From Piscicola geometra (Eukaryota > Annelida > Clitellata > Hirudinida > Piscicolidae): DNA of 64,000 bases. How positions within the stretch are numbered: the first letter of the stretch is position 1; each line of letters starts with the position of its first letter. The notes beneath the pieces were generated by a model that had not been told where the DNA came from, did no database searches, and was given only the letters and a program-made list of their open reading frames with translations. The stretch covers positions 2,597,412-2,661,411 of the forward strand of contig OX030956.1 in the NCBI GenBank assembly GCA_943735955.1. The letters run 5' to 3'. The position numbers and the translations under genes were made by a program. Positions 59,945 through 64,000 of this stretch are shown here, piece by piece.

Positions 59945-60105
59945 TGTTGTGGTAAAAGTAGTAGTTGTGGTGGTGGTGGTTGTGGTAGTGGTTGTAGTAG
60001 TAGTTGTGGTGGTGGTGGTTGTGGTAGTGGTTGTAGTAGTAGTTGTGGTGTTGGTTGTTGTGGTAGTGGTTGTAGTAGAAGTTGTAGTCGTAGCAGTAGT
60101 AGTAA
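59945..60105. repeat. GTG/GTA minisatellite, 39-bp higher-order unit
   Basis: Trinucleotide-phased array in which GTAGTAGTTGTGGTGGTGG, TGGTTGTGGTAGTGGTT recurs about three times with a 39-bp period. Because the period is a multiple of three, all three plus frames stay open as poly-Val or Gly/Ser/Cys. Confidence 0.9.
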
Positions 60106-60151
60106 TTTTTTTTGTCTTAATTGTACATCATTTTACCAGACTATTGAATAC

Positions 60152-60227
60152 CTTGTGAAAATGAAAATATAAATTTGTCTGACTTTTGAAGTTCCTCCAA
60201 AAGCCTTATTGCTTCACGAGTGTTTGC
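60152..60227 (-). CDS. Candidate internal exon, helical peptide, possibly L27/LIN7-like
   Basis: The minus strand has an acceptor (CAAATCAATTTTTGAAG), then ANTREAIRLLEELQKSDKF and a possible donor CACAAG/GTATTC. The REAIRLLEELQKS segment resembles the N-terminal L27 region of LIN7 proteins (RAIELLEKLQRS), from memory. The exon is only 76 nt with no neighbour exon located, so this is weak. Confidence 0.25.
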
Positions 60228-61600
60228 CTTCAAAAATTGATTTGAAAAAGATGAGTGAAAATAGTTAAAAGATCCGCCTTGGCACCACACAGCCACACGA
60301 GTCCCCCTAAAAGCTCTTTTGTCTCTCCATCGAAAATCGATCTTTGATGAAACCACTCAGAATAATGGACATTTATTTCTTAAAAATCCAGTTGCTGGAT
60401 CATACATAAATTTATAAAGAAAATGCTTTGTTATATTCTGTTTTTCTCATGTCCGAATATTTATAATGCACGGCATCATTAGACAAAAGAATAGCAAACA
60501 ATGAAACCATTCAATGCATTATTGAGTAGTGAATTCTATTCAGTTAGTTTGAAACTGAAAAAATATAAATAAAAATTGCAAATGTTAAGAAGAAGAAACA
60601 AAAGAAGAATGGTGGGAAACGAAGGGTGCATGGCTGAAAATCCATTGAAACTGCATCACCTTGCAGCAAAAAGGTTTATTGTGCTTTAGCTATTTTATGA
60701 CAAATGGATCATTATGCTTCCGTTTAATTTATTTTTGCTAAAAATCTATATTTTGCTTCTATCTATCGCTTTCTCTTGCTTTTGTGTGTAGTGTATTGCT
60801 TTGAACGTCTGCCCAGACAAACTCTTCTTGTACTTTCTTGAGACGAACCCGCAGTCTCTTGTCAGTATTCATTGATAGATCGAATAAAAACCTAATACTT
60901 CGCAACTATTCTATACCGACTATTCGTAAATAAATTGGTAAAGATTTTTAAAAGTTTATTATTTGTTCTAAATTAAATTATTTGCGATCATTGGTGTAGT
61001 GGCGAAGGAAAAACATGTTTAAACAGCACTAGGATCTGCTAACTAACACTCGATTATTGTCATTCAAATCGAACATTCAAAAAACTTTAAGAATACTTTT
61101 TTTGGTAAAAAGCTGGGTGGGGGGGGGTGTAGATTTTGTTTGTTGTCAGTGGATATTTAAGACAGTAGTGTGTTTTAAAATGGAGAAGGTAGGGGAATGG
61201 GTGGGAGAGCTGAAGATGAGGCCTATGGGTCGTTAGTGGCATGAGTAAAGAAGAAGTGTGGACTAGATTAAGAGACTATTAATGACTTTTCAGGCTCTTT
61301 GAAACGTTAAATTAGCCGAAATAAAACTTATAAGATAAATGCAGCCTTTTAAGACAAGACTAGACGCACATTAAAGATTTACCTCAGGCTTGAGACAACT
61401 GAAGTTTTAGCTGTTAAACGAAATGAAACACATTGCTGCTTTTGTTGCTGAACATGAAAGCAGATGCCAGAAAGGAATGAAGGAACTCACCTCTGAGGCC
61501 TGAGATGCCATACAGAAACATGCAATTGAGAGCCCCACTATTGAGTTATTATGACAACGCTGACACGTCACAGCCTGTCAAACATTTATACTCAAAACCT
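60228..61600. other. Noncoding AT-rich sequence
   Basis: Nothing supported. A G-run of about nine bases occurs near 61118. Confidence 0.45.
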
Positions 61601-61606
61601 TCTCAC

Positions 61607-61736
61607 GCACACGCGCACTTAAACCCGAGATTATGCATGTAAATAGAAGTACAAACACACACAGAAACACAGATACACAAACAGACACGCACACACACAC
61701 ATAAACACACACACACACAAGCACACACACACTGTG
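61607..61736. repeat. CA-rich low-complexity tract
   Basis: Interrupted CACACA tract with ACACAGAAAC-type interruptions, directly before the candidate exon. Confidence 0.85.
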
Positions 61737-61741
61737 TACAG

Positions 61742-62046
61742 ATGTATTGTCTTATTGTGAAGCTGGCATGAAACTTGCAAGGGACAAGCTGCCATTGACA
61801 GTGAAGGCCTGCATGCACTCAGTTCTCATGTCCCATCGCTCACTTATCCAATCGAATTTATTCTTCGCCTTGCATATGGCGGCCTATATCTCCGCTTATG
61901 ACCCACACGTGCTTCAGCTTATGTACGAAAAAATGAATTCACTATTGAGTAATCTCAGAAGGCGTTATTCCGAGGGAGTTTCGAGCCATGCTGCAAGAGC
62001 AAAACTGTCGCCTCAGAGGTCTCGTGTCGTCTCCATGTCCTTGTGA
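61742..62046 (+). CDS. Candidate 3'-terminal exon of an unrecognised protein
   Basis: After CTGTGTACAG the frame VLSYCEAGMKLARDKLPLTV stays open for about 101 codons to TGA. It includes FFALHMAAYISAYDPHVLQL, then MNSLLSNLRRRYSEG and a Ser/Arg-rich end. GC content near 48 percent and ordinary codon use stand out strongly against the AT-rich flanks, the best evidence for coding here. The acceptor lies in a CA repeat and is not ideal. No family recognised. A LINE begins just past the stop codon. Confidence 0.5.
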
Positions 62047-62053
62047 TTTTGAA

Positions 62054-62690
62054 TAATCAAATAATCAAATAATCAAATAGATTTCTATAGCGCTCTTTCT
62101 TCAAATTCAAGAGCGCTCGTAAATAAATTTGTCGAACAGATATGTCTTCAGATCCTTACGAAAAGTAAATAATGATTTAGACGTAGTTAAATAAGGAGGT
62201 AATGAGTTCCAAATATATGGACCTGCATAATGGAAAGAACGTTTAGCAAAAGAGTTATTAATGGAAGGGATGAAATAATGATTTTGAGTGGATGATCTTA
62301 AATGACTTCTATGAGGGTGAGTTATTAATGATTTGAGGTATATTGGGGATACTGGGGAGTTTTTTAATTTAAACATAAAAACACAGATTTTAAATATAAT
62401 CCTAAATTTGATGGGGAGCCAATGTAATAAGATGAGAGAGGGTGTAATGTGGTGATAAATAGGAGTACGGCTAACGACTCTAGCAGCATAATTAAATACT
62501 TTATTTAATGGTTTTAAAGTAGTTTCAGGTAAATTATAGTAGAGTGAGTTACAATAGTCAATTCGAGATAAAACAAGTGCAGAGACTAACATCTTTAAAG
62601 AAGGGTCATCTAAGTAAGGTAATAATTGTCTGATACGTCTGAGATGAAAATAGCAAGATTTAGTGACTGATAGAATTTGGTTTGAATGCT
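62054..62690 (-). mobile_element. 5'-truncated CR1/L2-type LINE with hairpin and TTGATTATTTGATT tail
   Basis: Minus-strand insertion holding only the C-terminal part of the reverse transcriptase and the 3' end. The tail on the minus strand is GAGCGCTCTTGAATTTGAAG, AAAGAGCGCTATAGAAATC, then TATTTGATTATTTGATTATT. Confidence 0.9.
62107..62689 (-). pseudogene. LINE reverse transcriptase C-terminal fragment
   Basis: The frame continues upstream of the ATG at 62592: KSCYFHLRRIRQLLPYL, then LSRIDYCNSLYYNLPE, LNKVFNYAARVVSR, SLILLHWLPIKFRI and AGPYIWNSLPPYL, ending LFDKFIYERS. These are standard post-RT motifs of L2/CR1-type elements (SRLDYCNSL, AAR, LHWLP, WNSLP). The palm motifs are missing because of 5' truncation. 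The stop codon lies inside the 3' hairpin. Confidence 0.88.
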
Positions 62691-64000
62691 GCTACTTAAG
62701 TTTAATTAAGTTGTTATTAATCATTGAGTTGCACAGTTGTGTTATATTAGTAAGATGGAGATCATTGCAACTAGCCTGTGAAATCTCTTACTTGTCTGTA
62801 CTGCTATTTAAACTTCTGAACAGTTTTTCATCTTTCTGTACATCGTTTTATTTTTAAATCATCTATAGACTATCGTTTTATCTACAATTTTGTAGTGCTA
62901 TGTTATCATTTTTGCTGTAGTATTCTTTTAATAAATCTTGGAATTTAAAATGTACTCAACAGGGCTCAAATCTTATCTTAAGCGGTCAACATGAAGGTTT
63001 AAGATCTTGTAGTATTTTAATGGATTTCATTGTTTTGCAATGCTTTGTAATGAATTGCATTGTATTTTATTGCATAGTATACATTGTTTGTTATATTACG
63101 TAAATTATATTATTTTACTTATGTATTTATATATATTTTTTTATTTTTAATTGATACTTTGATAGATTTTTTCCTTTCAATGTCCCGTGTCTTTATTGTC
63201 TCATATGAAGTAAAGTAAAAATAATTATTTCAAAACAAATTTTATTTTATAACAATTAAACTACCAAACTGCACTTTATACAGCCTAATTATTTCCTTCA
63301 TTTATTTTATTTATTTAAAAAAATTGTATCTTATTGCATTGTATGCTCCTGCATTCCGATGTATTGTTTTTAATCTTTTGTACTACTCTGTGATACGTTT
63401 GATGGTGCATGATACTTGAATGCATGGGTGCACGGGGACAAGTGCTGATCTGAGGCAAAAATGCATAAGACACACAGTGGACCGAACAATGATTTGCCTG
63501 CAATTACCTAGGTGTACGAGCAGAATGAGTCTTCCGACAAAAGAGCATCACCAACATCATCATTCTTATCATCATCTTCATCATCATCGTTATCATCATT
63601 GTTGTCATCATCACCCTCATCATCATCATCATCATAATTATTTCATTTCTTAGCTTGTCTTTTTATTATGCAAACATAAACATTATTCTTTTATTCAAAT
63701 CCTTCTTCTTCTGCTCCTTCAGGCTATCAATCAGGTCGACGTGTGCTTCTTTGGTGGCATACAAAACAATGAATGCCAATAAGATACAATACACTTTGTA
63801 GAATTTGTGCATTGTGTATGCAGTGATAAGCCATTTGAATGAAATACATTAAATATTTTGAAAGAACGGGAGGACAAGTGTGTAACGACTCTCAGTTTGA
63901 CCAACAGTTAAAGGTCCTAGTTTCGAGTACAACCGATGCCATTGAACAATTTGCAGCCTAAGTGGTTTATACGCCACTATAATAATGATCTTCATTACTA
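62691..64000. other. Noncoding AT-rich sequence with ATC repeats
   Basis: TTGCATTGTATTT-type short repeats at 63020-63075 and an (ATC)n-rich tract at 63550-63640. No gene supported. Confidence 0.5.

Overview
The window is animal nuclear DNA: very AT-rich, intron-rich, full of microsatellites, and carrying non-LTR retrotransposons, tRNA-derived SINEs, hAT and piggyBac DNA transposons. Recognisable host genes include a secreted CAP-domain protein, a COMMD7-like protein, an immunoglobulin-domain exon of the kind found in neuronal surface receptors, and an asparagine-rich C2H2 zinc-finger protein. I cannot name the species. A non-vertebrate metazoan is the safe reading. All family calls come from motifs read by eye, with no database search.

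Layout. 1-2.3 kb: a 16-bp satellite in two inverted arms around a 0.36-kb spacer, followed by diverged relatives. 3.5-4.6 kb: minus-strand exon ending inside an Ig domain. 4.6-10.3 kb: mostly noncoding, with two weak candidate terminal exons. 10.3-46.7 kb: three tandem copies of one gene block (units 1, 2, 3). 46.7-51 kb: intergenic DNA, then the zinc-finger gene on the minus strand. 51-64 kb: mostly noncoding, with giant GT/CA repeats, minisatellites, two unrecognised candidate exons and a truncated LINE.

The tandem block is the most informative part. Each unit holds a three-exon CAP gene (minus) and a nine-exon COMMD7-like gene (plus), arranged head to head, then a short unidentified conserved terminal exon. 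Exon boundaries were rebuilt from splice signals, reading-frame phase and three-way comparison. Only unit 3 has a complete COMMD7 (190 aa). Unit 1 lost exon 5 and has a stop in exon 7. Unit 2 lost exon 4 in frame and took a piggyBac insertion. Units 1 and 2 share a 4.9-kb LINE and a 3.0-kb hAT element in the same COMMD7 introns; unit 3 keeps both empty sites. Units 1 and 2 are nearly identical over about 11 kb but clearly diverged on both sides, which suggests recent gene conversion or unequal exchange. The unit 3 CAP paralogue differs from the others by a cluster of lysine-to-glutamate changes in an 11-residue amphipathic repeat.

Transposon biology is also visible. The LINE has a TAATG overlap between ORF1 and ORF2. 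A second LINE family ends in a hairpin plus TTGATTGA-type repeats, and tails of this kind recur through the window, including on the tRNA-derived SINE.
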